A DNA stretch of 64,000 nucleotides from Chitinophagaceae bacterium (GCA_947455215.1 CANGNA010000010.1:19989-83988); one strand, 5' to 3'; shown: positions 53,989 to 62,981, counted from the stretch's first letter. Notes: generated by a model not told the origin, from the letters alone. Made by a program: numbers and translations.

Positions 53989-54453
53989 ATGGCTAAGACA
54001 AACGGAGAACTAAAGGTAACCACCACGCTGCTGTTGGCTGGTAAAACTTCCACAGGCCTGGAGATACCTGCTGATGTAGTAACGCAACTGAACTCGGGCA
54101 AGAAACCGGCCGTTAAAGCAACTATCAATGGCTACACTTACCGCAACTCCATAGCTTCTATGGGTGGTAAATTCATGCTCAGTGTCAGTGCCGATGTGCG
54201 CGAAAAGGCAGGCATCGCCGCAGGAGAAACGGTGACGGTAGTACTTGAGTTGGATACAGAAGCGCGTGAAGTAATTGTGCCGGATGACCTGGCTAAAGCA
54301 CTGGCAGGGGATGCTGCGGCAAAGGCTGCTTTTGATAAATTGTCATATAGCAAAAAGCAGTTTTTTGTGTTGCCTATAGAACAAGCCAAAACCGATGAGA
54401 CCAGGCATAAGCGTATAGAAAAGACAATAGCTCAGCTGAAAGAAGCTATGTAA
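53989..54453 (+). CDS. YdeI/OmpD-associated (DUF1905 + OmdA) protein
   Basis: A 154-residue soluble protein. The N-terminal DUF1905 domain (TTTLLLAGKTSTGLEIPADV, GGKFMLSVSADVREKAGIAA) is followed by the OmdA helix pair (SKKQFFVLPIEQAKTDETRH, KRIEKTIAQLKEA). Function unknown. Last of the VOC-DoxX-YdeI set, followed by a terminator. Confidence 0.86.
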   Translation: MAKTNGELKVTTTLLLAGKTSTGLEIPADVVTQLNSGKKPAVKATINGYTYRNSIASMGGKFMLSVSADVREKAGIAAGETVTVVLELDTEAREVIVPDDLAKALAGDAAAKAAFDKLSYSKKQFFVLPIEQAKTDETRHKRIEKTIAQLKEAM

Positions 54454-54482
54454 TTAACATTTCTACACTCCCAACTCTCAGC

Positions 54483-54520
54483 AAAAAGACATAATTCTGC
54501 AAGCAGGATCATGTCTTTTT
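54483..54520 (+). terminator. terminator of the VOC-DoxX-YdeI operon
   Basis: AAAAAGACAT/ATGTCTTTTT is a 10-bp perfect outer stem with an inner CTGC/GCAG pair. The hairpin ends exactly one base before the next gene's ATG at 54521, leaving that gene no room for its own promoter downstream. Confidence 0.7.
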
Positions 54521-55624
54521 ATGTTACAGGTACTATCTCAATTACTTGTGGGTAAGTTTTATAAGCTGAATGCAGGGTTCTTTCTGTTCCTGGTCCTCAT
54601 TCTGTTTGGCATTATGCCTGCCTCCGATAGTATACAACTGCACCGTGCGTTGATGGTTGCAGCTGTTTCATCCCTTCCCGGAATTTTGGCTGCTGCATTA
54701 TTGTCCCTGCTCTACATGATAAAATGCAGTTCTTTTGCGCTCCGGGAATTAACTCTGCCGGAAAATGTTTTCATTCACAACATGCAAGGCGTCACCGACA
54801 GCCGTCAGTTGACAATGCTTGTCTCCGTGTTTGCCGCGCTTTTCGCTCCGTTACTGGCATATGGTAGCATCGCGGTTGGTGTTGGCATACAGGCAGGCAA
54901 GCCGCTTGCGCTGGCCCTGGCAGTACTACTGGCCGGGGGCGTTGTTGCCGGTGCCTGTATATTATTCCGTGCTATCAATACCACCTGGCAACCACCCGTT
55001 ATTACTTTGCCGCAGTATGCAGTTTTCTCCCGAAGGTCTTTTCTTTCATACCTGCTCCACTATTCTGTCAATAGTAAAAAAGGGGTATTCATCTCTGTTA
55101 AGATATTTTCCTTGCTGGCACTGCAATTGCTCGTGGCGCTCAATGCCGATAAGGTGAGCAAGGAGAATATTTGCTTCCTCATCCTGCTCAGTATCTCTGC
55201 ACACGCACTACTACCTGTATATTTTGTACAGTTCGCAGAGCGCGATATGGCGTTCCTGAGAGCTTTACCAATACCGAGGCACAAAAGGTTGGCTCAATTT
55301 GTAGTCACCTATGCAGTAGTATTGCTGCCGGAGTTATTCTTTCTCGTCTGGAACGAGTTTCACATCTTACCAGGGCACGTTATCCTTTCTGTGTACTTAC
55401 TGGCTGTTACCCGGCTCACATTTTTCTCCGTCGTGCAATACATCCCCGGGTGGTCTACCGATCGCTATACAGGTTTTGTGTTTATCATATTCTTTGTAAG
55501 TATCATATTGCTGGCTTCTGTTAGTTTGTGGATATTTATAATGTTAGAGGCCGTATTGTCTGTTTTTATCTTTTACAGGCGCTATTATCATTACGAATGC
55601 GCTGATCCGGTTGCCGACCGTTGA
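54521..55624 (+). CDS. hypothetical polytopic membrane protein
   Basis: A 367-residue protein with about nine hydrophobic segments and no family I recognise. A cytoplasmic-looking loop holds RALPIPRHKRLAQFVVTYAV, faintly like ABC-2-type permease loops, but no ATPase gene is adjacent. The start at 54521 abuts a terminator hairpin, so a downstream start such as an internal ATG may be used instead. Confidence 0.65.
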   Translation: MLQVLSQLLVGKFYKLNAGFFLFLVLILFGIMPASDSIQLHRALMVAAVSSLPGILAAALLSLLYMIKCSSFALRELTLPENVFIHNMQGVTDSRQLTMLVSVFAALFAPLLAYGSIAVGVGIQAGKPLALALAVLLAGGVVAGACILFRAINTTWQPPVITLPQYAVFSRRSFLSYLLHYSVNSKKGVFISVKIFSLLALQLLVALNADKVSKENICFLILLSISAHALLPVYFVQFAERDMAFLRALPIPRHKRLAQFVVTYAVVLLPELFFLVWNEFHILPGHVILSVYLLAVTRLTFFSVVQYIPGWSTDRYTGFVFIIFFVSIILLASVSLWIFIMLEAVLSVFIFYRRYYHYECADPVADR

Positions 55625-55729
55625 CCAACAAAATGCCCAAGGGTGTAATAATTTATTAATGAGTTTTTTTGCCCGGTAGGGTAGCAAATCTTGCAAAATA
55701 GCTTACTTTAGCGCTCAATATACCTTAGC

Positions 55730-55755
55730 ACATTTATTATATAAATAATAAATGT
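55730..55755. promoter_or_regulatory. AT-rich perfect inverted repeat upstream of the second sugar operon
   Basis: ACATTTATTAT-ATAA-ATAATAAATGT is an 11-bp perfect inverted repeat 40 nt before the ATG at 55795. It could be an operator, or chance in AT-rich DNA. Confidence 0.3.
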
Positions 55756-55794
55756 ATAATTGGCTGAATATACTCAACCGAAACTGGAAGGAAC

Positions 55795-56541
55795 ATGCAT
55801 ATTAGGATAGTACTACCTGCTTACAACGAAGAAGAATCGCTGCCACCATTGCTTAAACGCATTAACCATGCGTATAATGTATATGGCTGGAATGCAAGCG
55901 TATTGGTCGTAAACGATGGGAGCAAGGACAAAACATCCGATGTTGCCAGGAATTTTAAGGGCGAGATAAAGGTGGATGTACTCGACATCTATCCCAATGG
56001 CGGTTTGGCCAATGCTATTAACCAGGGCATCCGTACGGCGGTAAAAGACCTTACGGACGACGATGTGATCGTTACCCTGGATGCCGACGATAGCCAGAAT
56101 CCGTTTCTTATCCAGCGCATGGCGCAGCAGTTCCTCGAGGGTAGCGACCTTGTTATCGCCTCCCGTTATCAGCCGGGTGCCCGTATCCGTGGTCTTAAAA
56201 AATCCAGGGAGTTCTTCAGCTGGGCTGCCGGGTTGTTGTTCCGCGTTTTCGTTGGCTTCGAGGGTGTTAAAGATTATACCTGTGGTTTCCGTGCTTATCG
56301 CGTTACCATGATCAATAAAACGCTGAAATTATACGGCGATAAGTTCATTACCCAGAAAGGTTTTGGTTGCATGGTCGAGATACTCATCAAGATCGGCGGC
56401 CAGAGTGCGATCATTCACGAGGTGCCCATGATCCTTCGTTACGACCTGAAACAAGGGGAATCGAAAATGAATGTGCAGAAAACAATGAAGCAAACCCTCA
56501 AGCTGTTGCTCGACTACAAGTTGGGGCGAATCAACCCATAA
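55795..56541 (+). CDS. GT2 glycosyltransferase, polyprenyl-phosphate mannose synthase-like
   Basis: A 248-residue GT-A enzyme like Dpm1 without the C-terminal membrane domain. RIVLPAYNEEESLPPLLKRI, VLVVNDGSKDKTSDVA and the metal-binding VTLDADDSQNP are intact, and YTCGFRAYRVTMI is the family's acceptor segment. It probably makes an undecaprenyl-phosphate-linked sugar used by the membrane enzyme encoded 20 nt downstream. Confidence 0.9.
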   Translation: MHIRIVLPAYNEEESLPPLLKRINHAYNVYGWNASVLVVNDGSKDKTSDVARNFKGEIKVDVLDIYPNGGLANAINQGIRTAVKDLTDDDVIVTLDADDSQNPFLIQRMAQQFLEGSDLVIASRYQPGARIRGLKKSREFFSWAAGLLFRVFVGFEGVKDYTCGFRAYRVTMINKTLKLYGDKFITQKGFGCMVEILIKIGGQSAIIHEVPMILRYDLKQGESKMNVQKTMKQTLKLLLDYKLGRINP

Positions 56542-56561
56542 AGCTTTTCTTATTGCGTAAT

Positions 56562-58019
56562 ATGCAGGTGAATGACACATTGGTGAACAACAAGCTAGCC
56601 CGGTATATCAATCTTGCTGTGCTTGCGCTCTTTGTTGGCCTGGTGCTGTTCTACCCGTTTAAGAAGCAGATCTGGTACGACGAGTCCGTTTCCATTCTTT
56701 GCAGCAAAGGGCTTTATTATACCAATGGTAATGCACTTACTGCATTGTCCACCAACACTTCGTCATCGCTGGCCGCGCAAAACACCGCAGCACAGGCTTA
56801 TAATTGCACCATTATAGATAATGGTAACAGTTTCCTGTACAACGAGTTGTTGCATTACTATACTAATGTTTTTGGTAATTCTATAGAAAGCTATACGTGG
56901 CTCTCTAAGCTTTGTGCTTTGGGTGTATTGCTGTCTGTATTTATGTTGTGTAGCTTGTTGTGGGGTAATAGCTTATTTACGTCGTTGGTCATTATCCTCT
57001 TAGGTACCGATGGTGTTTATTGGGGAATGGCCCACGAGATACGTGCTTACGAAATGGGCATGATGTTCATAATTCTCGCCGCTTCTTTTTGCTACAGCTA
57101 TCTTTATAAAAAGAGTACACCGTCATCATTACTGCTCACAGGGCTTTTTTGCGTGGCAGCAGTATTGTCGCATTATTTAAGTGCTTATGCCGTATTGGTA
57201 ATGCTGGCTTACATAATATTTACTAAAAAGCAGGCGCTGTTCAAGCCGGCAAACATATTGGCAATGCTCGTTCCGGTGCTGCTGGTGGGCGTATACTTTG
57301 TATTGGCAGCAAAAGGTTTTGCTACCATGCAGCACCAAAATGCAGCGCTGGTGGCTAAAAAGGGAGAGGCGAATTTTCAATTGAGCACCGTCTTGCTGGA
57401 GGCCATGAAATTCACAGCCTACAACTTTAAATTTATGATGCCCGCGTTCTTAAAGTCTACGTTAACCATAACTGCGGCCTTTGTTTGTATAGGAGGGCTA
57501 TACATAGCGGCTATCCGTCTTGCCGCCTCTAAAGTGGAACGGCGCAATCTTCACTTACTTTTCTTATTAGGCATTAGCGGCACTTTGTTCCTGGGTGCAT
57601 TATGTATCAAATCGCATCATTACACGGCTCTTTACTTCCGTTACTTCTCTTTTTGCCTGCCTTTTGCTACTTTGTTTACCGTATATGCACTGTTTGTGAT
57701 CAAGGGTAACAAGGCTGTGCATAAACTAGTTGTTGTTGCAGTAGGGGCTATTGTTACGCTCCCGGCGCTGCTCTTTTTTGCCAGGAACATCAACTCGCGC
57801 GACGCGCTTAAATTCAATCATATGCAGGTTGCCCAAAAGGTAACAGCCTCCGGAGCGGAAACACTGGTGGTACCCGATTGGACGGATGCCTTCCTGGTGC
57901 AGAGTTTTTTGCCAGAAGGGTGTCAGGTAAAGTACGTTTTAGATACTTCGTCAAAAGATTTTACTTTAGTGCGTAATGGGGTGGCTCAGAAAGTCCCCGT
58001 GATAAGGATAAATTTGTAA
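56562..58019 (+). CDS. GT-C glycosyltransferase-like membrane protein
   Basis: A 485-residue protein with about eleven hydrophobic segments. The first loop has FKKQIWYDESVSIL, the W-x-DE motif of PMT/ArnT-family lipid-phosphate-dependent transferases. Pairing with a Dpm1-like gene just upstream suggests it uses that enzyme's product at the periplasmic face. An open frame continues upstream across the GT2 gene, but the ATG at 56562 after the GT2 stop is the natural start. Confidence 0.82.
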   Translation: MQVNDTLVNNKLARYINLAVLALFVGLVLFYPFKKQIWYDESVSILCSKGLYYTNGNALTALSTNTSSSLAAQNTAAQAYNCTIIDNGNSFLYNELLHYYTNVFGNSIESYTWLSKLCALGVLLSVFMLCSLLWGNSLFTSLVIILLGTDGVYWGMAHEIRAYEMGMMFIILAASFCYSYLYKKSTPSSLLLTGLFCVAAVLSHYLSAYAVLVMLAYIIFTKKQALFKPANILAMLVPVLLVGVYFVLAAKGFATMQHQNAALVAKKGEANFQLSTVLLEAMKFTAYNFKFMMPAFLKSTLTITAAFVCIGGLYIAAIRLAASKVERRNLHLLFLLGISGTLFLGALCIKSHHYTALYFRYFSFCLPFATLFTVYALFVIKGNKAVHKLVVVAVGAIVTLPALLFFARNINSRDALKFNHMQVAQKVTASGAETLVVPDWTDAFLVQSFLPEGCQVKYVLDTSSKDFTLVRNGVAQKVPVIRINL

Positions 58020-58026
58020 TCAGTTT

Positions 58027-59133
58027 ATGAAGAAGGTAATCATATTTTTAGGCACCCGCCCCGAGGCTATCAAGCTGGCGCCGGTAGTTGAAGCGCTGAA
58101 GGAAAGCGGTCAGTTCAATACGCTGGTATGCTCTACCGGCCAGCATAAGGAGATGCTGCAGCAGGTGCTCGACTTTTTCAAAATAACAGCCGATTTCTCG
58201 CTCGAGGTAATGGAGCCCAACCAACAGCTGGCCGGCCTTACAGCCAAGCTCCTGGTCAAGGTAAACGATCTGCTGGCTGCCGAAAAGCCCGATATGATCA
58301 TTGTGCAGGGCGATACCACTACCACTATGGCCGCATCTATGGCTGCCTTCTATCACAAGATCAAGATACTGCACGTAGAGGCAGGTCTGCGCACCTTCAA
58401 CAAATTTTCGCCTTTCCCCGAAGAGATAAACAGGGTAATTACTACCCGCCTGTGCGATTTTCATTATCCGCCTACAAGCCAGTCTGAAAAGAACCTGCTC
58501 GACGAAGGTATACCTGCCGATAAAATTATTGTTACCGGCAACACCGTTATCGACGCCCTTTTCCTCGGCCTTAAAAAGATAGAACACGCCATACCGCAAG
58601 GTATTACCGACCTGAAGCTGGAAGGCGTAAAGGATTATATATTGATGACCATGCACCGCCGCGAGAACCATGGCTCCGGCATCAGGAATATTTGCGAGGC
58701 AGTAAAAAGGATATCTAAGGACGCTAACATCCCCGTTATCTTCCCTGTACACCTCAACCCTAATGTGAAGGATGTAGTACATGAGACACTGGGCAACGAT
58801 CCGATGATCCATCTTATACCACCGGCTGCATACCCAGAATTCCTGTGGTTGCTCAACAATGCCCGCCTGATACTCACGGATAGCGGTGGAGTGCAGGAGG
58901 AAGCTCCATCTTTGGGCAAACCGGTATTGCTGTTAAGAGACACCACCGAGCGTCCTGAAGCAGTAGAAGCGGGCACTGTACTAATGGTAGGCAGCGATAC
59001 AGAACTGATATACAAAGAAGCCATGAGCCTGCTGCAAAACAACGAAGCATACAAGGCAATGGCCATGCGCTCCAACCCTTATGGCGACGGCAAGGCCTCC
59101 CAAAGGATAGTAGAGTCTATGCTGGCTATGTAA
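58027..59133 (+). CDS. wecB: UDP-N-acetylglucosamine 2-epimerase, second paralogue
   Basis: A 368-residue non-hydrolysing epimerase producing UDP-ManNAc. Signatures: FLGTRPEAIKLAPVVEAL, CSTGQHKEMLQQVLDFF, VQGDTTTTMA, HVEAGLRTFNKFSPFPEEIN, HRRENHG and TDSGGVQEEAPSLGKPVL. This set fits the classical WecB family better than the 17443 copy, which diverges at several of these sites. It starts 7 nt after the GT-C gene and ends the second sugar operon. Confidence 0.95.
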   Translation: MKKVIIFLGTRPEAIKLAPVVEALKESGQFNTLVCSTGQHKEMLQQVLDFFKITADFSLEVMEPNQQLAGLTAKLLVKVNDLLAAEKPDMIIVQGDTTTTMAASMAAFYHKIKILHVEAGLRTFNKFSPFPEEINRVITTRLCDFHYPPTSQSEKNLLDEGIPADKIIVTGNTVIDALFLGLKKIEHAIPQGITDLKLEGVKDYILMTMHRRENHGSGIRNICEAVKRISKDANIPVIFPVHLNPNVKDVVHETLGNDPMIHLIPPAAYPEFLWLLNNARLILTDSGGVQEEAPSLGKPVLLLRDTTERPEAVEAGTVLMVGSDTELIYKEAMSLLQNNEAYKAMAMRSNPYGDGKASQRIVESMLAM

Positions 59134-59151
59134 TTGCCACCCAACTGTTCC

Positions 59152-59204
59152 GCCCTGAAAGGGCGGGTTATCATAGCGCAGGGTTTCAACCCTGCGGCTT
59201 AAGC
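59152..59204. repeat. CTGAAAG composite palindrome, variant A
   Basis: GCCCT-GAA-AGGGC (59152-59164), then GGGTTATCATAG, then a 9-bp perfect stem CGCAGGGTT/AACCCTGCG with a 2-nt loop, ending CGGCTTAAGC. The layout parallels the elements at 2461 and 60706 but the second stem differs. Confidence 0.65.
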
Positions 59205-59207
59205 GGA

Positions 59208-59345
59208 CGTATTCGTTTTGGTGCCGTTGTTGGTCTCCTGGCCAGCAACCATCGGGGCGTATTCGTTTTATAATCACAACAATCACTACAAAAAACCGGT
59301 CATTGCGAGGAACGAAGCAATCTCACATCGGGCCGTATTCGTTTT
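59208..59345. repeat. three CGTATTCGTTTT repeats and a CATTGCGAGGAACGAAGCAATC element
   Basis: CGTATTCGTTTT occurs at 59208, 59258 and 59334, each after a G/C-rich triplet. Between the last two lies an ATTGC...GCAAT imperfect palindrome (59300-59325) of a type widespread as an extragenic repeat in many bacterial genomes. The whole 373-bp gap 59134-59506 is repeat material with no credible gene. Confidence 0.6.
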
Positions 59346-59365
59346 GAATCTATAACCACCTGTGG

Positions 59366-59450
59366 CCCCTGAAAGGGCGGGCTATCACAGCGCAGGGTTT
59401 CTTTCAGCCCTCGTAGCTTTACGCGGAGGAGGGAACCCTGCGGCTTAAGC
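59366..59450. repeat. CTGAAAG composite palindrome, variant A with loop insertion
   Basis: The same order as 59152-59204: CCCT-GAA-AGGG, then GGGCTATCACAG, then CGCAGGGTT and AACCCTGCG. Here 34 nt separate the arms of the second stem, compared with 2 nt in the first copy. The tail CGGCTTAAGC is identical. Confidence 0.6.
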
Positions 59451-59506
59451 AGTTCCTGCCAATCATTAATTCCTTATTTTAGCTGACTAAAACGCACGTA
59501 CCACCC

Positions 59507-60661
59507 ATGCAGATGCACGAAGTAAAGACCGAAGGCGACAAGCAGGCTTTTATACAGGTAGCCGTAGATCTTTACAAAAACGATCCTAACTGGATACGTC
59601 CGCTCGATAAGGATATCAACGAGGTATTCGATCCGGAGAAGAATAAATTCTTCAAGCGGGGCGAGTGTACCCGCTGGTTGTTGAAGGATGATAACGGCCG
59701 CTACATTGGCCGTATAGCCGCATTCGTAAATAAGCAATATAAGAACGAACAGCCCACCGGTGGCCTCGGTTTCTTCGAATGTATCGACAGCCAGGAAGCT
59801 GCCGATTTCATGTTCAACTTTTGTAAAAAATGGTTGGAAGATCGTGGTATGGAGGCTATGGATGGGCCGATAAATTTTGGCGAGCGCGATAAATGGTGGG
59901 GCCTGCTGACCGACGGCTTTTACAGCCCGTTGTATAACATGAATTACAACCCGCCTTATTATGTTACGTTGTTCGAGAAGTTTGGGTTCAAGGCCTATTT
60001 CAACCAGGTGTGTTTTGCAATGAAAGTAAAAGCACAACTGGACGCCAAGTTTCACAACCGGCACGACATCATTGCACAAGACCCTGGTTACACTGCAAAA
60101 AGACTGCGCAAGGCAGAGCTGGAAAAATTCGCTAAAGACTTCACCTATATATATAACAAAGCATGGGCGGGTCACGGTGGCGGTAAAAGCCTCGAGGAGA
60201 AAGTAGTGCAGAAAATGTTCAAGACAATGAAGCCGGTCATTGATGAAGATATTTCCTGGTTTGTTTATTATAAGGATGAGCCGATCGCTTTATGGCTCAA
60301 CCTCCCCGATCTTAACCAGTACTTCAAACATATGAATGGTAAGTTTGGTATCATAGAAAAACTGCGGTTCCTGTGGATGAAACAGTTTGGCAAATGCAGC
60401 CGTTTTGTAGGATTGGTATTTGGCATCATCCCCGAATTTCAGGGGAAAGGTGTGGATGCTTACATGATACTGGAAGGTGCTAAAGTGATACAGAAGCTCA
60501 GTAAATACGACGACTACGAGATGCAGTGGATCGGCGACTTCAACCCTAAGATGATCAACATTGCCGAAAGCCTCGGCACCTACCGCAGCCGCAATCTCCG
60601 CACCTATCGTTATCTCTTCGATCGCACTAAAGAATTCAAGCGCCACCCAATGTTAGGGTAA
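59507..60661 (+). CDS. GNAT-like N-acetyltransferase family protein
   Basis: A 384-residue protein resembling the large GNAT-like hypothetical proteins of Bacteroidetes. The N-terminal half (LYKNDPNWIRPLDKDINEVF, WLLKDDNGRYIGRIAAFVNK) and the C-terminal half (LVFGIIPEFQGKGVDAYMIL, with a G-x-G-x-D acetyl-CoA-loop-like segment) look like two GNAT lobes. Aromatic-rich NPPYYVTLFEKFGFKAYF lies between. The substrate is unknown. It stands alone between repeat-rich gaps. Confidence 0.75.
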   Translation: MQMHEVKTEGDKQAFIQVAVDLYKNDPNWIRPLDKDINEVFDPEKNKFFKRGECTRWLLKDDNGRYIGRIAAFVNKQYKNEQPTGGLGFFECIDSQEAADFMFNFCKKWLEDRGMEAMDGPINFGERDKWWGLLTDGFYSPLYNMNYNPPYYVTLFEKFGFKAYFNQVCFAMKVKAQLDAKFHNRHDIIAQDPGYTAKRLRKAELEKFAKDFTYIYNKAWAGHGGGKSLEEKVVQKMFKTMKPVIDEDISWFVYYKDEPIALWLNLPDLNQYFKHMNGKFGIIEKLRFLWMKQFGKCSRFVGLVFGIIPEFQGKGVDAYMILEGAKVIQKLSKYDDYEMQWIGDFNPKMINIAESLGTYRSRNLRTYRYLFDRTKEFKRHPMLG

Positions 60662-60705
60662 TTGAGGTTAAAAGGATAGCAGGTTAAAAAGGTAATATTG
60701 TCGAT

Positions 60706-60792
60706 GCTCTGAAAGAGCAAAAGATAATAGCCCGGGATGCAGTCCCGGGGAACTTCAACAAAGGGGGAAAAGCTCTGTAAGAGCGAAAGATA
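60706..60792. repeat. composite palindromic repeat, copy 2
   Basis: GCTCT-GAA-AGAGC, AAAAGATA, CCCGGGA/TCCCGGG and GCTCT-GTA-AGAGC followed by GAAAGATA. The order, loops and spacers match 2461-2548. The first stem has changed on both arms (GGTCT to GCTCT) and still pairs, which suggests conserved structure. Confidence 0.75.
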
Positions 60793-60820
60793 TCATATAG
60801 AGACACCAGGTAATAAGATC

Positions 60821-60853
60821 AATAAGGCGGCTGATCATCTCAGCCGCCTTATT
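60821..60853. terminator. bidirectional terminator between the GNAT-like and FBPase genes
   Basis: AATAAGGCGGCTGA/TCAGCCGCCTTATT is a perfect 14-bp stem with a 5-nt loop, 31 nt from the FBPase stop. AT-rich sequence flanks both sides. Confidence 0.75.
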
Positions 60854-60883
60854 ATCTATTTAACTAATTGACTCTTTAACTAA

Positions 60884-61903
60884 TTACACAGTCTCCGGTG
60901 CATGGGCCATAGCAATGGCCTTGGCTACCATGTTTTTTGAGCCTATGTAAATAGGCACACGCTGGTGCAGTTCTGTTGGCTGCACGTCCAGCACGTCCAT
61001 AGTGCCGGTGCTGCCGGTGCCGCCCGCCGCCTGAACGATAAAGGTCATTGGGTTGCATTCGTACTGCAGGCGCAGCTTGCCGTTAGGCGAGCTGGAATCT
61101 GCAGGGTACATAAAGATACCACCCTTGATGAGTGTGCGGTGAAGATCACCCACCATAGAACCTATATAGCGGTGAGAGTAAGGACGGCCTTCCGCCTTAT
61201 TGCTCTCCATGCAATATTCCAGGTATGCCTTCAGGCCCGCGCTATACTTCACAGTATTGCCCTGGTTCAATGAATATATCTTGCCATTCTCAGGGCACTT
61301 CATATTTGGGTGAGACAGGCAGAACTCGCCTATCGATGGTTCCAGTGTAAAACCGTTCACGCCCAGCTTGGTAGCATACACCATCATGGTGCTGCTGCCG
61401 TATATAATGTAGCCCGCAGCCATCAGCTTATTGCCCGGCTGCAGAAAGTCCTCTATTGTACACGGCTGGCCTATCGGGCTTACCCTGCGGTAGATAGAGA
61501 AGATAGTGCCTATCGATGCGTTCACGTCAATGTTAGACGAGCCATCCAGCGGGTCGAACAATACAACATACTTGGAATTGGTCGATACGGTGTCTTCAAA
61601 GCATACATGGTCGTCATTCTCTTCCGATGCTATGCCCGCACAGTCGGTACTGTTCTTCAGCACGTGTATCAGCGTTTCATCAGCCAGTACGTCCAGCTTC
61701 ATCTGCTCTTCTCCCTGTATATTGCTTGTACCCTGTGCACCCAGTATATCAGACAGGCCGGCCTTGCGTACCTGCTTGTTGATCAGCTTACCTGCCAGCG
61801 CTATATCCCTCAAGAGTGAAGATAGCTCGCCCGTAGCTTGTGGAAATTTCCTCGTCTCCTGGATAGTAAATTCATCCAGGGTAATCAATTGACCTTTCAG
61901 CAT
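60884..61903 (-). CDS. fbp: fructose-1,6-bisphosphatase class I
   Basis: A 339-residue gluconeogenic enzyme. The metal site lies in [12 protein letters not shown], preceded by ASEENDD, and the substrate region includes YVGSMV-like [14 protein letters not shown] and [12 protein letters not shown]. Length is usual for the class I family. The ATG at 61903 ([16 protein letters not shown]) is preferred over upstream in-frame starts that lie beyond the promoter box. It opposes the aldolase-direction flux from 43824. Confidence 0.95.
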   Translation of the reverse strand: MLKGQLITLDEFTIQETRKFPQATGELSSLLRDIALAGKLINKQVRKAGLSDILGAQGTSNIQGEEQMKLDVLADETLIHVLKNSTDCAGIASEENDDHVCFEDTVSTNSKYVVLFDPLDGSSNIDVNASIGTIFSIYRRVSPIGQPCTIEDFLQPGNKLMAAGYIIYGSSTMMVYATKLGVNGFTLEPSIGEFCLSHPNMKCPENGKIYSLNQGNTVKYSAGLKAYLEYCMESNKAEGRPYSHRYIGSMVGDLHRTLIKGGIFMYPADSSSPNGKLRLQYECNPMTFIVQAAGGTGSTGTMDVLDVQPTELHQRVPIYIGSKNMVAKAIAMAHAPETV

Positions 61904-61924
61904 TATGTAAATAATTGTTCTGCC

Positions 61925-61932
61925 CAAAATTA
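61925..61932 (-). promoter_or_regulatory. -7 element before fbp
   Basis: TAATTTTG on the minus strand matches TAnnTTTG, 21 nt upstream of the ATG at 61903. Confidence 0.45.
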
Positions 61933-62055
61933 GCAATAACTGGCCGTATTTTTTAATCTGTTCCCGCCACATTGCAGAAAATAGCTGGCAGCTGTTTGTC
62001 TACTGTCGTACTTTTACGGCCTGTGGCACGCTTTTTACCGGCCATGGCTTGAATA

Positions 62056-62781
62056 ATGAAAAGTACGGTTACATATCTTATTGCCTCCCTTATCTGTATC
62101 ACACTGCTCAATAGTTGTCTTGTGCTCAAAGAAAATGCTAAGTACAACTTTAGCGATGGTGTGTATAGTACCAGGCGTTTTTCTAACGATAAGGTATATG
62201 TGCTGCATATCGATGAAGATACCCTGGCGGTATTCCCGGTAAAAGAACATCCCGACTCCACTGAAATAATAACTGCAAAGCGCGTGAACTACACGCCCGT
62301 GCAGCGCCGCTTTAAAGATAATAAGGTGCTACACACATTCTACAAGCCCTCTGCCGATTTCGATATCATGACCATCCCGCTCAAGTATCGCCCCGCAGCG
62401 CATCCACTACCCAACCAACTCACTACTAATTTCAATGGCGCATTGTTTGGCGGGTATCGCATCGATGCCTACAAACTCAAATACAAACGTACTCCGCTGA
62501 ATGTATACAAACAGGATGTGCACCATATAGGGTACAGCGGTGGTCTTTACCTGGGTATTGGTAGTACGCTCATCAATCCTGCCGTTATACGCGACCCTTA
62601 TTTCAACCTGGAGTATGAGGGTGTTATCCTGTCATCGGGCGTTGCCGTAAATATGGCTGCCGAAAAAATAGCTTTTGGTGTGGCCTTCGGTTTCGATCAC
62701 CTGCTCGATCGCTACGCCCACGATTGGATATACCAGGGCAAGCCCAACATCGGCGTCACGCTTGGCCTGGACCTGTATTGA
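62056..62781 (+). CDS. lipoprotein with beta-barrel-like C-terminus
   Basis: A 241-residue exported protein. The signal peptide ends in a lipobox (CITLLNSC), so Cys21 is the likely lipidation site. The N-terminal part (GVYSTRRFSNDKVYVLHIDE) is soluble. The C-terminal half alternates strands (GYSGGLYLGIGSTLINPAVI, KIAFGVAFGFDHLLDR, IGVTLGLDLY). No family recognised. It stands alone, divergent from fbp. Confidence 0.75.
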   Translation: MKSTVTYLIASLICITLLNSCLVLKENAKYNFSDGVYSTRRFSNDKVYVLHIDEDTLAVFPVKEHPDSTEIITAKRVNYTPVQRRFKDNKVLHTFYKPSADFDIMTIPLKYRPAAHPLPNQLTTNFNGALFGGYRIDAYKLKYKRTPLNVYKQDVHHIGYSGGLYLGIGSTLINPAVIRDPYFNLEYEGVILSSGVAVNMAAEKIAFGVAFGFDHLLDRYAHDWIYQGKPNIGVTLGLDLY

Positions 62782-62936
62782 TCATTAATGTCAACGCAGC
62801 CATCACACATATAAGGTCAGCAGTTTACATGTCATTGCCTCATGGGGGCTTTCTTTTTAAAACGGGTTTCGAACACTTGTGGGCTTATACTTCTAATGTG
62901 GCGCCGATTTCACCTCCCGAAACTGCCTGCTCTGGT

Positions 62937-62981
62937 CGAAGCGTCCCGCTTCGTCCTGCCATATGCAAGCGTCCCGCTTGC
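62937..62981. repeat. paired GCGTCCCGC hairpins
   Basis: CGAAGCG-TCC-CGCTTCG (62937-62953) and GCAAGCG-TCC-CGCTTGC (62965-62981) are two 7-bp perfect hairpins sharing the core GCGTCCCGC. The gap 62782-63019 holds these and no gene. Confidence 0.6.

Noticed and set aside
61953..62045. 30-residue basic minus-strand frame ([19 protein letters not shown]) upstream of fbp
   Set aside because: Composition is interesting, but no family match is recognised, and it overlaps the upstream region of a divergent lipoprotein gene. It is too short to support without expression data.
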